64,000 nt of DNA from Ceriagrion tenellum. Taxonomy: Eukaryota; Arthropoda; Insecta; Odonata; Coenagrionidae. A program made the position numbers and the translations under genes. The stretch lies in assembly GCA_963169105.1 (NCBI GenBank), contig OY720639.1, positions 94,810,559 through 94,874,558 on the forward strand. The letters are read 5' to 3'. The notes beneath the pieces are model-generated. The model saw only the letters and a list, made by a program, of their open reading frames with translations, was not told the DNA's origin and ran no database searches. Below, piece after piece: positions 11,981 to 23,427 of the stretch; the first letter of the stretch is position 1; every line of letters starts with the position of its first letter.

Positions 11981-13639
11981 AAAGATGAAATTAATTCAGT
12001 AAGCTCTAGTTTGCAGCGTGTATAGGGTTTCATCGTATGCCATGAAAGGATTGAATCTTGATATAAGATCTGAAAACAGAAATAATTGCGATATTTACTT
12101 TCCATACATACCTGGGACCCAATATCCAATCACAGGCAAGCAGACGAGCCGAGGGTTTCGAGAGTGCCGATGGTGGAGCTGTATTCTTCTAAAATAAGCT
12201 TTATGGCAAAAGCGGGAACATGCGACTAATCGAGAAAATATACTCATGAGACTTTAAGAACAGGTTTTTTTCAACCGAAGCATGTTGAAATTCAAACATG
12301 GCGGGTGAATTTTTTGAAGAAATTGCCATGAGAAAAATTCGGCCTGGACCGGGAATCGAACCACGGACCTTTGGCCACGGACCTTAAGAATTTTTTTATA
12401 AACAATTTAAACAACATTCCAAAATCAGCGACGTAATACGAAACAAATAGTTGCGTTCCGGAAGGAAATCATAAGCTTCCTTTTCTCATATAGCTTCGCT
12501 TTCGATTGAATTTTATGTATAGTATGACTAGAAAGTTTTGTCAATGGAACGAAAGTAGAAGATAAACAAAATATAGCGTTCTGATACTCAGGTACCGCAT
12601 TTCCTCTTTAATGGTTTCGATTCATTCATGGTGGGGGACAGGCTTTCGGTTCGCACTCACGGTTCCGGGCTCCGGCAGATGGGGCATTACATATATACGG
12701 ATTGTGATCTGGCACGGAACTTAACCCTTAGTTTCACACCCTCAGTGATACGAAATAACCCATTACGTCTAAAGTTTGAATCGCATTTCTTAATTTATTC
12801 AAACCATTATCGATTCTTCTTTTCATTTGTTTTTACACTAATGTTCATAAAATGTTTCAGATCATTTAATAATTTATGGAGATAAGTCTAAAACATACTT
12901 AACTTACCTGAAATTCAATGCATATTATATGATAAATTTCTTCTTCATGTTAAGTAAGAATAAAATATAGATATTTTTGACGGATCAATAGATGGATGGA
13001 TAGAAGAATTTTACCGATATTAGTAATTTGCTTTTTCACCGCTCATTGGAAAAAATTCCATTTAAATCAATTATCTACGATTACCAGAATCCCTATAAGT
13101 TTCCTTGCAACTGACAATGTCTGTTAAGGCCGGGAAATGCCAAAAATGAATTTTTCTCCACCGCGAAGATTAAAAAAAATCAGTTTTTATAATACTAAAC
13201 GACGATACGCCATTCGTCCATTAATTTTTGGATGACCAAAAACTAAATAGAAATGCTTTGGACTCAAAACGAGGCGTAAAAGCAAGTTGGGCACAAGATT
13301 GTATGGAAATTCTTGCCAAATGATTGCATGCTGCTGGCAAATTTTGAGAAATTTGAAATTAGCCACTTACAAAGGAATGACGCAGTTGTCGGAAAGGATA
13401 ATGGAATCGATAGAAAAAGTAAACCAATATAACGATCGATGGGTGCTGCTGAAAATAGAGCACAACAGCAATATGAGAAGAAAGAATACATACGTAAATT
13501 TTCAATTTGATATCAAGGAGCAAAGTATTATGAGGGATTTTTAATCGAATAATCACGAATCACTTCCGACTACTGGTGATGACACCGAAAATACACTCGT
13601 TTTGCAATCATGACGCCCATTCGAACATCATCTTTTATT
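11981..13639. other. AT-rich spacer with one tRNA-like patch
   Basis: Apart from the tRNA-like SINE head near 12,340 nothing is recognised. Frames of 75-85 codons at 12,628-12,885 and 13,264-13,556 show no family signature. Confidence 0.45.
12335..12402 (-). repeat. tRNA-derived SINE fragment (box B)
   Basis: On the minus strand the sequence includes GGTTCGATTCCCGGTCC, a good RNA polymerase III box B. It is followed by the CAGGCCGAATTTTTCTCATG context that often lies downstream of tRNA-like heads in arthropod SINEs. A short internal duplication of GGACCTTTGGCC type lies on the box A side, and no convincing box A or cloverleaf is left. I call it a SINE remnant, not a tRNA gene. Confidence 0.5.
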
Positions 13640-14055
13640 GGCCTTTCAATCTTAAGATTGCCTGACTGCTACTCTCCATCCAGTAGTACATAACGCTTGT
13701 TCTCATACCCAGAGGAAGTCCATCTCATGACCTATTCTCTTTCTTTGGTTAATATATTAATCCGTTGACCTTCCTTTAAGGAATTTTTCCCCAATTTTTT
13801 CCCCAAGCATATCCTTCACAAACCTTTTGTTCCTCAGAATGAGCCCAATCCATATGATTCTTCTTTTCTGTACATCGTTCCATATTGTCTCTCTCCCTTC
13901 TTCTTCTGTATACACCTCATTTTTTATTTTTGCCATATCATAACCAATTCTAATACCCTTAGCCCCAGGTAGTCCTCCTTATGTACTTCCCTCTACATTT
14001 AGTAAATCATTACACCCCTAGCTTTCCCCTGTGGACTTTTCCCTTCAACCTTCAA
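13640..14055 (-). pseudogene. Decayed RTE-like 3' fragment
   Basis: The order of landmarks matches the better copies: a reverse complement of CCAATCTTAAGATTG near the left end, then strings like CCTTCACAAACC and CATCGTTCCATATTGT, then CTTCTGTATACACCTCATT. It is much more diverged than 11,350-11,980 and has small internal duplications, ending with GGACTTTTCCCTTCAA, which recurs at about 15,448. No frame survives. Confidence 0.55.
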
Positions 14056-14235
14056 AATTATAAAAGGCACCTGCTGATAAGCCACGAATGGCTTAGCAGG
14101 ACCATTAAGTTGTAAAGTTAAAATAAATTCATTAAATAGTGGGCCTTTTTCAAGAGTTATATTATATTACTTTTATATGAGTTTGCTTCTACATTTGAGG
14201 TACTGAATTTGTACATTTTTTGTAAATTCCATGTA
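14056..14235. repeat. Dispersed repeat family D, copy 1
   Basis: This segment is the inverted homologue of about 49,040-49,225. Both contain TTATAAAAGGCACCTGCTGA, then GTTGTAAAGTT, then TTTTACATGAGTTTG-like and TTTGTACATTTTTTGTAAATT-like strings. It lies between an RTE fragment and the LINE-E tail. The nature of the element is unknown. Confidence 0.65.
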
Positions 14236-14626
14236 ATTATCCCATTTAATGTAATAAACATTTGTAATATTGTGAAACCATGTGCTCTTCAACCATGTTT
14301 TTTTGTTTTAACTGTTTAAAATGTTTGTTTCAAATCTCATAGGTGTTGTAACCTTTAAGATTTTGAGCCTTCGATCATCTTGTATTATTTCTGTACCTAT
14401 CTCTTAATTCAATAGTAACAAATGTACAGTAATTGGTTTTCTTTGCGGGTAGTAGTTTTTGTCTTTCTTTTTCTTAGTAAGTAGGCTCCATTTATTTTCT
14501 GATTTGAACACATTCAGTAGTTAATTTGTAAATTACCTCGCTGCTATTTCTTTATATGTATCTAATTGCTGCTCTAGGACATCTGTCCCAGAGTATAATA
14601 AAGGCTAATTCTATCCTATTATTCTT
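14236..14626 (+). repeat. LINE family E 3' tail, copy 1
   Basis: It is homologous to 45,740-46,090 and partly to 15,462-15,745. Shared strings are GTTTTAACTGTTTAAAATGT, CTCCATTTATTTTCTGA and ATTACCTCGCTGC, and the end is a GTATAATAAAGGC-type sequence. In the 45.5 kb copy this tail follows a coding remnant typical of a CR1/Jockey-type LINE C-terminus, so I read it as LINE 3' UTR. Confidence 0.7.
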
Positions 14627-14693
14627 CAACCAAGCTCCTCACAAACCCTCAATGCGATAAGAACATGGTATCTTCCAAGTCTCGTGGAATCCT

Positions 14694-15300
14694 TCAGCCT
14701 TGGACCTCGGTCCTCCCAATTGAACGTGAGAACGTCGAGGAGTGAGCGGTGGCTCGGTCGGGACAGAGAGGAGGGAGGATTAGGACGGCCGGCGTGAGGT
14801 TGAGGACGGAGAATAGATTCCGTTTCTCGTCCCGTGCCATACCTTCCTCATGCCACCTCTCTCCCACCACTGTTTCCACACATACACATACAACACATGC
14901 ACTACTTCGCCCAAAACCTCTCTTCCCATCCTCGCCCACCCGCCTGCCGACACACCCCTTCCCTCCCTCTCCCTCTCTCTTTCTCCGTGTGCCTACGTGA
15001 AGCCATCTGGCGGAGGTCAAGCGAAACGATCGATAGCGACGCTGTTGAGGACGAAGTATACGCGTCAGAAGAGTGGGAGGGAGAGAGAAGAGAGGGAAGG
15101 GGTGGTTAAGGGAGGGAGGACGTAAAGGATTGGGTGGAGAGGAAGGTACGAGTCGGGTTTGGGAAAGACGGAGGACTGTAAGAGGAGTCGAAAAAGGGAA
15201 GGACGCGGAGAGAGATGACGGGACGGCGCGAAAGATGAAGAGGAAAAACGGCAGTAGTACTTCATTTCTCATCGGTTTTGGCCATCTGAGGACCGCGTAG
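14694..15300. other. GC-rich purine/pyrimidine-skewed block
   Basis: This block is far richer in G+C than its surroundings and contains CpGs, CA-rich and CT-rich runs (about 14,870-14,980) and GA-rich runs (about 15,070-15,240). Long open frames exist on both strands (up to 255 codons, minus), but they read as low-complexity S/P/L/R sequence with no domain. It may be a CpG-island-like promoter or untranslated exon of a host gene outside the window; I cannot show this. It sits between two LINE-E tails. Confidence 0.4.
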
Positions 15301-15454
15301 AATAGCGATTTCATTATTTCCGTAATTTCTCCTCTCTTCACTTTTAGCATTTTTTTACCTTCATTCCCTCCCGCTTTCTCTTTTTTCCCATCCGTACATA
15401 TCCCACCATTTTTTTTTCTTTGAACCCTTGAAAGATATGAGCTAAGGACTTTTC

Positions 15455-15745
15455 CCTTCAACCATGTGCCCTTCGCCTATGTTTTTTGTTCTTTTCCTAT
15501 GTTTTAACTGTTTAATTTCTTTTCAAATCCCATGCGTATTGTAACCTTAAGGATTTTATCCCTTCCATTATCTTGTCATTTATGTTTACCTAACTTTGAA
15601 TTGACTAGTAGCACATGTACTGTAATCTCCTTCTTTCTTTCACTTAGGATAGTTTTTTGTCTGTCTTTTTCTTCATTATTAAGTTCCATTTATTTTCTGA
15701 GATGACACATTCATTACCTGCTGCTATTTCATTGAATCTTATTAT
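15455..15745 (+). repeat. LINE family E 3' tail, copy 2
   Basis: It contains TATGTTTTAACTGTTTAAT, CCCATGCGTATTGTAACCTT and AAGTTCCATTTATTTTCTGA in the same order as copies 1 and 3. It starts at a GGACTTTTCCCTTCAACCATG string that resembles the RTE/LINE-E junction near 14,035, so the two tails flank the GC-rich block as an approximate direct repeat. Confidence 0.65.
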
Positions 15746-18700
15746 TAAATAATAACATTCATAAATATTGACACACAATTAAAACGTAATTTCTTTAAGC
15801 TACCTTTGATAGTAATCTTGCGTTTTAACGCAATGTGATTTCTTCCTGATTCAATTTCGGTTTAAAATATCTTTTTCTGTTAAGTTCATACCCTTAAGAC
15901 CAGTCTTGCCTGGAGTGATTTGTCGTCATTTGTGCCTCAATATATCGGTCAAATAGTCAAATATTCTTCAAGCCTGACTTCTTTATCCATACTCTAGAAA
16001 TGTCCAAAACTTCTCTTCACCGTTGCATGTATTTCCCCTCTGTTTTCTTTATTAAGTTCCTCGTTGCAACTCAACATCATTTTTCATTCCCAAATTTTGG
16101 CACTGGATCTTCCCATTTTATCTTCCTTCCTTCTTTTCTACTACGCCAGCAAACATTTATCTGAATCGAGATTTATTTCAGAGACCCTGAATTTGTCAGG
16201 GTCACAGTGAGTGACGAAGTCCACCATTCCAACTTTAAAGGTTGGTTTAATCGTCTGGAGTCAGTCCGATCTACGAATCTTAAGGCTTACACATCATCAA
16301 CGATAACTTTCAACTCCAATTTGGCAAATAAAATAAACTCAAGGATATACAACACGCAGACCATATTCGCAGTCTATGGCGGTATGTTCCTCAGAAGAGT
16401 TCAATGCTGTCTTTAGTAGATATGAACACCATTCTAGGTGAATCGTCTACGTCTTTTAATCTCCTGATAGCATTTGAAGGCGATCACATTCTAGATAACA
16501 CATTTATTGAAATATACTTCTTCCAGCAAGAGAATAAACGAGACAAAAAAAGAATGTACTTCATAAAAATTGACACAACAAAGCGCCATTTTCCACTTTT
16601 GATAGTAATCTTGTGTTTTTCCGAATGTCAGAAAGGTGTTGTCCACCAGGAAACCACACTAATTTTGGACCATCCTTTGAAGAGAGTTTAGTCAATAGAT
16701 ATGAATCTGACGCTACGAGGGAATTAGAAGATGTTATTTATTGTAGAATGTTGCAGTATATCTACCACGCAAACTATTTATATGGAAACTGAGGTATAAG
16801 GTAATGCTACTTGGTTCGGGAAGAAAGATTTTATACATGCTGGGCCTCCGAAATTATAAAACTTGGTTTTGTCCACCGCATAACGTTATTGTACTGAAAC
16901 GCGTTTTAATGGACATGATATCAACGTATCAAGGTTCAAATTACATCTTTAAGTAAATCCTGTACCTGAAAATGACGCTTTGACGTAGAAACGCGATGTT
17001 CCATAAATTATTCATCGAGCAGTGCTAAGTCTATTTTCACACATAACATAGTTCCTCCAAATCTGGCCAGATTTCCTTGAATGTTCTGTAACGCATAAAA
17101 GTCCTTTCTATCATAGTTCACTGAGCCACTGGTCTTAAACCCCGCCAATAAGCAAGGATACAGTTGGGGAATAGGAATGAGTGAAGAGTCAGAGAGAATA
17201 GAAGGCAAAGGAGAGGAAGCAGCCAGATGAGGAGGGAGAGATGACAGAGGAAGTGGGCAGCGAAACAAAAGGTCCTCTGGGTTGATGAGAAAGATAATTA
17301 AAAAGGGTCGGGGGAAAAAACACTTGGGGCCCCTCGCCAAAACTTTTAGGGGAAACAGGGTTTCCAAAATCATCGAAAATGTTTCAGCGCTTCATGTCCA
17401 CGAAGTTGCCGCCTGATTTTTCTAAACATTCTACATCAACATTTTTACCTCCTCACGCAAGAGGCGGTGATACAAGGGAAAAACTACATGGTTTTCTCTT
17501 TGCTTTCGGAAAACGCTTTTTCGACAATCTGAAAATTTACAAAAATTGAAGGAAATGAAAGAACCAGGAGGAGAAATAACCGAGTAACTCAGAGAGAAGC
17601 GAAGACAGGGTAGAATGACAAGGAGAGGAAAGGGATGATCAGAGTATCAGCGTATATTCATGACGGCTTACTAATTATAAGGGTGTCATCGATACTCGTG
17701 GCAAAAGAGAAAGGGACGGGAACCAAGACGTGTTTTAAGAGATCAAAGGGATGTGAAGAAATATATGACACTTAGATAAGACTCGAAGGCTCACCTCTTT
17801 GTGAAGTCGATGGCTGTGGTCTCTTCTCTCCCAAAAATCGGGTTTAAACCGCACAAAGGCATTGATGATCGTACAAAAGCGTGGAATTAATAGGCTAATT
17901 CCATTAAAAAACATTTAACGATGATAGGAAAGGATTACGCTCCACAAAGCTTGTTAAAAGACTTTAAGGTGCATATTCTTAATGATAAAAGGAAATTGGC
18001 GAACGATCTCGCAGATAAAAACCTATTCAGTGAGTTTCAAATATGTCTTCGGCAGCGGGCTGCTGGCATTGTGACACGCCACAGGGAGGAGAGTTAGGTA
18101 CTAAGCTGTATCAGAAAATGGAATCCCTAAACTATATATATAAACTTAAAGTCAAACAAGTATTTTTCTAATTTACTTACAAGTGATGAGCTATGTATAA
18201 TTAAATACTACATCACCGAAGATACAAAATTCCAACAAAGTAAATTAATATTTAGAGATAGCTGAATCATAAACCTAGGGGAGACAGCACTATAACATTC
18301 AAAATGGAACAGTTTCAAGCGCAAGCGTCAGGCAGTCTTATTTTGGGGAGGTTAAGATGTTTACGTTTCGTAATAGTTAATCACCTGACAAATTAAAATT
18401 AACAGGAAAAGTTTTAGATACGTACGGAATAATATTTGAAGGAGTTGCATTTCCATGTGCTAGCATCTATAACAGGCATTTTTACATAAAATATTGCCAC
18501 CGAAAATTAAGACCTAAGATCCTAATTAATTTATCTTCTAAGCATTTAATAAAGATAAATCAAAAACTGCCTGTAATAAGCGATTGATTAACAATGAAAA
18601 CCAATATGAGACAATATAATAGGTTTTTCAAGGTCGGACCTTTGATTCCTCAATATATTCTTTATTTTTAAATGATACTAACGTTTTAGCACAACTTCTT

Positions 18701-20032
18701 TTGGAACAATCGCCTTTACAACTCCGACTCTCTCTCTCCAATTCTCAACAATCCCTTCACGTCTAATCAACAACCCCTTTACTACCCCACAATAAATAAA
18801 CGTTCAACAGTCAATTAAAATAGTAAGAAATTTCTGAATCACTAATTATAAAGAAAAAATAAACACCGTATCATAAAATCGTCAAATAAAACATCATAAT
18901 AAATGGAACAAGAAAATATTAAACGATATCTGCTTGACGAAAGGAAAATCATCAAACGTTACGAAGTGCTGGCAGTGAGCCTACTTCAGCCTTCTGCAGT
19001 CATTATAGAATTACTCTTAGGCAGACATTGAATTAGGTATACTATTTTCTGATATAACTCAGTACCAATTGTTTATGCAGTTCCTAAAAGTATTCGAGTT
19101 CAATATAATAAGAAGTGAAACATTTTGAGTAGCAATTCATTCGTGTGCAAGAGCAATATGGTCGTCGTAAAGCTGTAGCGAATTAATAAATAGACATTCA
19201 GTAAATATTCGGTGGAGTAAGACTCCTCATTTATTCAAGCTAATTATTACGGGGGCTCGCTAATATTGAATATTTTTACGGTAGCGGCAATGGCAAAGGG
19301 GTATCACAGAAAAATTCCTCTCAGTTTTCCAACTCAACAAAAAATTACGACTATAATATCATTAAAAAATTCACCGCATTCATACCACAAACCTTTTATA
19401 ATTTTAAACAATTATCCTAAGCCATGCGTACCTGTTTGAAAATAAACATATTCATAGATATCTTAGAAAAAGTCAAAATTTGAAAATGTAGGTCCCTATA
19501 TGTATTAATGAAATACAATCAATCTGATAGACAGCTCGAATAGAGTAGTAGGTTGACGAGCAAGAAAAGGTGAAGTCTCCTCTTAAGCAAAAGCAGCCTT
19601 TTTTGAAGGATATATAATCAATGGTGCCCGTTAAACTGCAAAGAAGTTCATTATAGAGTCAAGTAAAAATTTACCCAGAACACTTTCATACGAAGCAATA
19701 AGGGTTAGTCGAAAATACCGAGAATTTACATCCAGAACGGCATCCGTACAAGGCAAGGTGTAAAGCCTAAGGGTACTCTCCAGAGCTGGCTGGCTAGTTA
19801 GGGTTTCCGACCAATGTTCGCCATTCAATCGAAGTTCCATGAATTCCTCACGTCATAAGCGGAGGAGCGCCTCCCTCGATCCCGAAATTCTCGCTCCACA
19901 GAATTCCCCGCTGTACATGGCAAAACAACTAAGAGCAGCCTATTCCGAAACTATAGACAGGTATCCGAAGTTCACGAATTGACTGATGTTAGATGAAACG
20001 ATCCACACCCACACCGGAACAAAAGTTTCCAA
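15746..20032. other. Long AT-rich spacer, no supported gene
   Basis: Frames up to 121 codons (17,008-17,373, minus) have no recognisable domain. The region 17,160-17,650 is GA-rich. A short CT microsatellite lies at about 18,725-18,740. No inverted repeat with TSDs or tRNA-like boxes was noticed. Confidence 0.45.
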
Positions 20033-20590
20033 AAGGAGGTTTGAGCTAAATAACATTTCACCTTTAACTCAACAAATTTGGTCTCATTTTAACGAAAAAT
20101 ATCTTACTCTTCCAAATATACCAAAATATCAGCCCCTTACTGTACTACTTTCCGAGATTTTTGAAGAAAAATACCACCCATTTTACATGGAAAATGGTAG
20201 GTGCACACACTCCAGAGAGACCTTATTAAGAACATGAGGCTAAACATTTAGATCCCGTCAAAAAATTAACAGCGTGTAGTTTGTATGTTTTTAACGACTA
20301 TTTTTTTAAATAAATCACACAGTCACTGAAGCAATTTTTTTAGGATGCAAAAAACCTTCCGTTGTGAAGGAGTTTTGAACGTGCTGCGTGAAAAAAATGA
20401 GCCAAATCAAAGACATAATTAGATATTTTTATTTAATTATTTAGAATTCCTAGTCATATAAAAGTGCATTATTCCACAGTAAATAATGCAGTGTTTAATT
20501 AATGCCTTTTACAGCTGCTTAGATTAAAAGTTATAATTCCAATATGGTCTTCATTAGGACTAGGGAACTATTTCCCTCAAACTACCTTAA
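20033..20590 (+). mobile_element. Family B TIR element, copy 4
   Basis: It starts at AGGAGGTTTGAGCTAAAT and ends at CCCTCAAACTACCTTAA. The interior is collinear with 7,502-8,059; for example both have CAAAGACAT followed by a TTTTTATTT run. It is about 558 bp, with no transposase frame. Confidence 0.7.
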
Positions 20591-20887
20591 ACCTAGCGAA
20601 GATAAACTAATGGAAGACATTGAAAATTTATGAAAAATCCACATGATAGTTAGGAATAACGTTTATTCTAAATAGTCCAATATCTTAAAAAACGGAGAAT
20701 ATAATTATACTTGACTTGTAGGCATTAGGTATGTATTAAACTACCTTAATGTGAAAACGGCTACTCTGCTTTCGTCTTAAAGAAAAAATATTGCAGTTCA
20801 ACAGTTAAGCCGTCATAGACAAATATGGATAGCACAAATTATCGCAAAGGAGCAGAATACCGACTGAGGAGAAGAAACCAGATATCA
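20591..20887. other. Short AT-rich spacer
   Basis: A lone family-B-like end (AAACTACCTTAA near 20,748) suggests another decayed terminus here. Otherwise nothing is recognised. Confidence 0.35.
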
Positions 20888-21250
20888 ATATGTACATACT
20901 ACCCTTCTAGCGGCCCCACGGGCGTGTGACAGGGTTAGGACACCAGCCGTGTAAAGATGTTCGGGATAAGGTTTTGGGAGGTGATATGGTGACGTGTATT
21001 ATAGGAGTGTATTTAGTGGACGTCAGCTTTTATTGTGGTGGCTTATTGTGCGCGGAAAGAACGAGTTTTTGTACGTATCTGCTCGGCAATGTATCTCTCT
21101 TATTTCATCGCTTATGTAAGACCTAGAGATGTGGTGAGGCATCATGATAATATTCTCTGTGTCGCTCTGAAACACACCAATTCTGAATTTCTCAAGCAAG
21201 CTAAGCCTAGCGTGTAGCCTCCGAGTCTCTAGGGACTCCCACCTTAATCT
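20888..21250 (+). repeat. Dispersed repeat family A, copy 2
   Basis: This is the fullest plus-strand copy. It has a TACATACTACC start, a GCGGCCCCACGGGCGTGTG block, then the body shared with 1-295 and 39,500-39,790. The body includes short frames on both strands that look similar between copies only because the DNA is similar. Confidence 0.8.
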
Positions 21251-21379
21251 CTCTAAAGACTGGGTTTGAAAATTGCACACTCAAATGTAAAGTTCTCTGA
21301 TTCATTTCGTTCGACAAGACTTCATGTAACGCACGTCAATCATATAATTTTACGACCACGAAGCACTTGAAAAAAAAGG

Positions 21380-21960
21380 AATCACGAATAACGGCGAACA
21401 ATCGGATCTTCAGTGTTCGCGCAGGAATAAACGGGACGATGTGAAAGAGGGAACGAATTGGAGGAGAGAGTGGTGTTAGCAGGAGCAGGAGGCGGGGGGC
21501 ACAGAGCGAGTGTCGATTGTTTTGACGGAAGGCGGGGGAGAGCGGTGCGGTGCGGAAGGGAACAACCCGCCCGATAAGGGGTAGGATTAAGGAGAGAGAG
21601 AGAGAAAGACTATTTTCGGCGGAAGGGCTTTTCGGCAAAAATGAAGAGAAAGGGAAGATGAGGATTTTTGCGAGGCAGGCTGCCCGAAGGAAATGAATGG
21701 GTTCCGGAGGTGGTAGTTTGGCGCGTTGGAGGGGGGCGGGGGCACTAGTGTGCGTCGGGCATCGTATCATCACGCGGGGAAGATAGAGCGGCGAAGGGAT
21801 TACGGAGCTGGATTGAGTGAAGAGTGCACTTACCCCTTTCCTTACTCCCGTGGAGTAACGCTAACCGAGCAGTTTTTCCCTCAACGTATGGCACATTCAT
21901 TCTATTTCTCCTCGGCCGGTTGCTTTTTTTCGTTTGCCTTATCCACTTAGAGACTCCGTC
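21380..21960. other. GC-rich block with GA microsatellite
   Basis: It contains G-rich and CpG-rich runs, an (AG)n tract near 21,590-21,607 and a GGAGGGGGGCGGGGGC run at about 21,728. Overlapping frames up to 145 codons (21,336-21,773, minus) are low-complexity. As with the block at 14.7 kb it could be promoter or 5' untranslated DNA, but there is no splice or coding evidence. Confidence 0.4.
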
Positions 21961-23179
21961 CAGCGTAGTCTCAAGTGGAGGGGAAAAAATCAGGATATTT
22001 TGCCTGAATCTTTTAAGGAGCTAACAGAGGTGCCTTCAGAAAAGCTCAAATGTTCAAACGACTTCAGTCATTTAGATGAATGGCTTATTTTAATAATTTT
22101 GTCGTTTTTACGTTATTGCATTAGTTCATCGGTCGTTTTCATCCCCAAAATCAGCATCATCACATGTCACAGAAAAGGCGAAATCGATATCGGCTGACGC
22201 CATCGCATTTGTGATGAAATTGGTCGACAACTACTAAATCTATTGTTTTAATAAATTAAAACTTTATCTTAAAGATTCACATGAGGTTTCACGGATTTCC
22301 AATTTACCACATGTATGAATGATATGGTACGAAGTCAATGGCAAGGGTGCACATACATCAAGGGTTGAAACTTACCTTGAAAACAATTGATTTCACTTGA
22401 CCGGGATTCGAACCTGGATCTACCAGGTAAGTCAAATGATTTCTTTCAAGGCAAATTTCAACCCTAAAAATTTCACCAGGTTTAGCCAAAATGATCGAGC
22501 TTCTCATTTTTGTCTCCTAATTATAACAAGTTGGCCACAATCGGTGAGTTTTTATTTTAACACAAAGGTTTGTGACTTTTCGTCACATGATAATTCCGCT
22601 GAGTTCGTCGACGATAAACATCACCACAAAAAGAGCATAAAATAATTTACCATGAACACTGTGACCTTTGCATTTTCATTTTACTTTCAGACCTACTCCA
22701 GACCTCTTTACATTTCGGAAATAAAAATATTTTTTACTTATTTCTTAATAAATTAGTATTTTTAGAATTAAATGTTTGACATGATAACGAGTCTTTATAC
22801 TGATCAAATCGAAATAAATTGAATTCGCAATCCTCGTAGCGATGCTGACCTAGATGTTACCCTTGATATTTGGGCCATCTATCGCCTTTCCTTAAATGTA
22901 GATGTTTTTCCTTAAGTTTTGCCACAGAGAAGTAACATCATTTACCGCACTCTCAAGTGTCTAAAAGCAACCGCAACATTACTCCAAGGCAATGAAAACT
23001 GCCGTTACGCGGAAAGCGATTCCAAGTATACACAATGATAAAACATATTATTATTTAGTTCTTAATGAAGCATAGTACATTATATTTCATTTAAAGAGTA
23101 AGTTAAATAAATGTATTAAACTATTCCTTCACAAAAGGATACACACGCATACCAATACATAGACTTGAGTACAAGAATG
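21961..23179. other. AT-rich spacer around a tRNA-like hairpin
   Basis: The only structured piece is the inverted repeat at 22,361-22,465, listed separately. No coding signal was recognised. Confidence 0.45.
22361..22465 (-). repeat. Inverted repeat with a tRNA box B in its loop
   Basis: Arms 22,361-22,401 and 22,425-22,465 are imperfect reverse complements (both read AGGGTTGAAA...CCTTGAAA... from the outside). The ~22 nt loop on the minus strand contains GGTTCGAATCCCGG, a box B. It resembles a fold-back SINE or a hairpin formed around a tRNA-like T arm. No TSD was found. Confidence 0.5.
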
Positions 23180-23427
23180 TTGAGTGGTGTATTTAAATAT
23201 CTTTCTCGTGCTTCGCACCTGGGTAATGTTTTTATAATCCGCCAGTTTATTGTTGTTTAGTGTTATAGTGGTCACGGCGGAAATAACACGTGCCTTGAAA
23301 ATGGAAAACAAGTCGTTTTCCGAAACGTCGGCGGATTATGAAAACATTACCCGGTGCGAAGCCCGAGAAAGATATTTAAATATAATACACCGGGAAAATC
23401 TTAAATCATTTATTTTTGAGTGGTGTA
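23180..23427 (+). mobile_element. Fold-back Penelope-like element (a), 12 bp TSD
   Basis: The direct repeat TTGAGTGGTGTA lies at 23,180-23,191 and 23,416-23,427. The left arm starts right after the first copy (23,192 to about 23,243) and the right arm is 23,330-23,380. It is followed by a 35 nt tail (23,381-23,415) and the second TSD. The loop and right arm hold a degenerate hammerhead-like motif at 23,294-23,332: CTTGAAAAT, stem GGAAAAC/GTTTTCC, then GAAACGTCGG. The tail contains ACACCGGGAAAA, as does the tail of the 51 kb element on its other strand. It has no coding capacity and is probably a non-autonomous relative of that Penelope element. Confidence 0.75.

Noticed and set aside
14694..15461. 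255-codon minus-strand open frame
   Set aside because: It lies in GC-rich, low-complexity DNA, reads as S/P/L/R-rich sequence, and equally long overlapping frames exist on the other strand. No domain or splice context.
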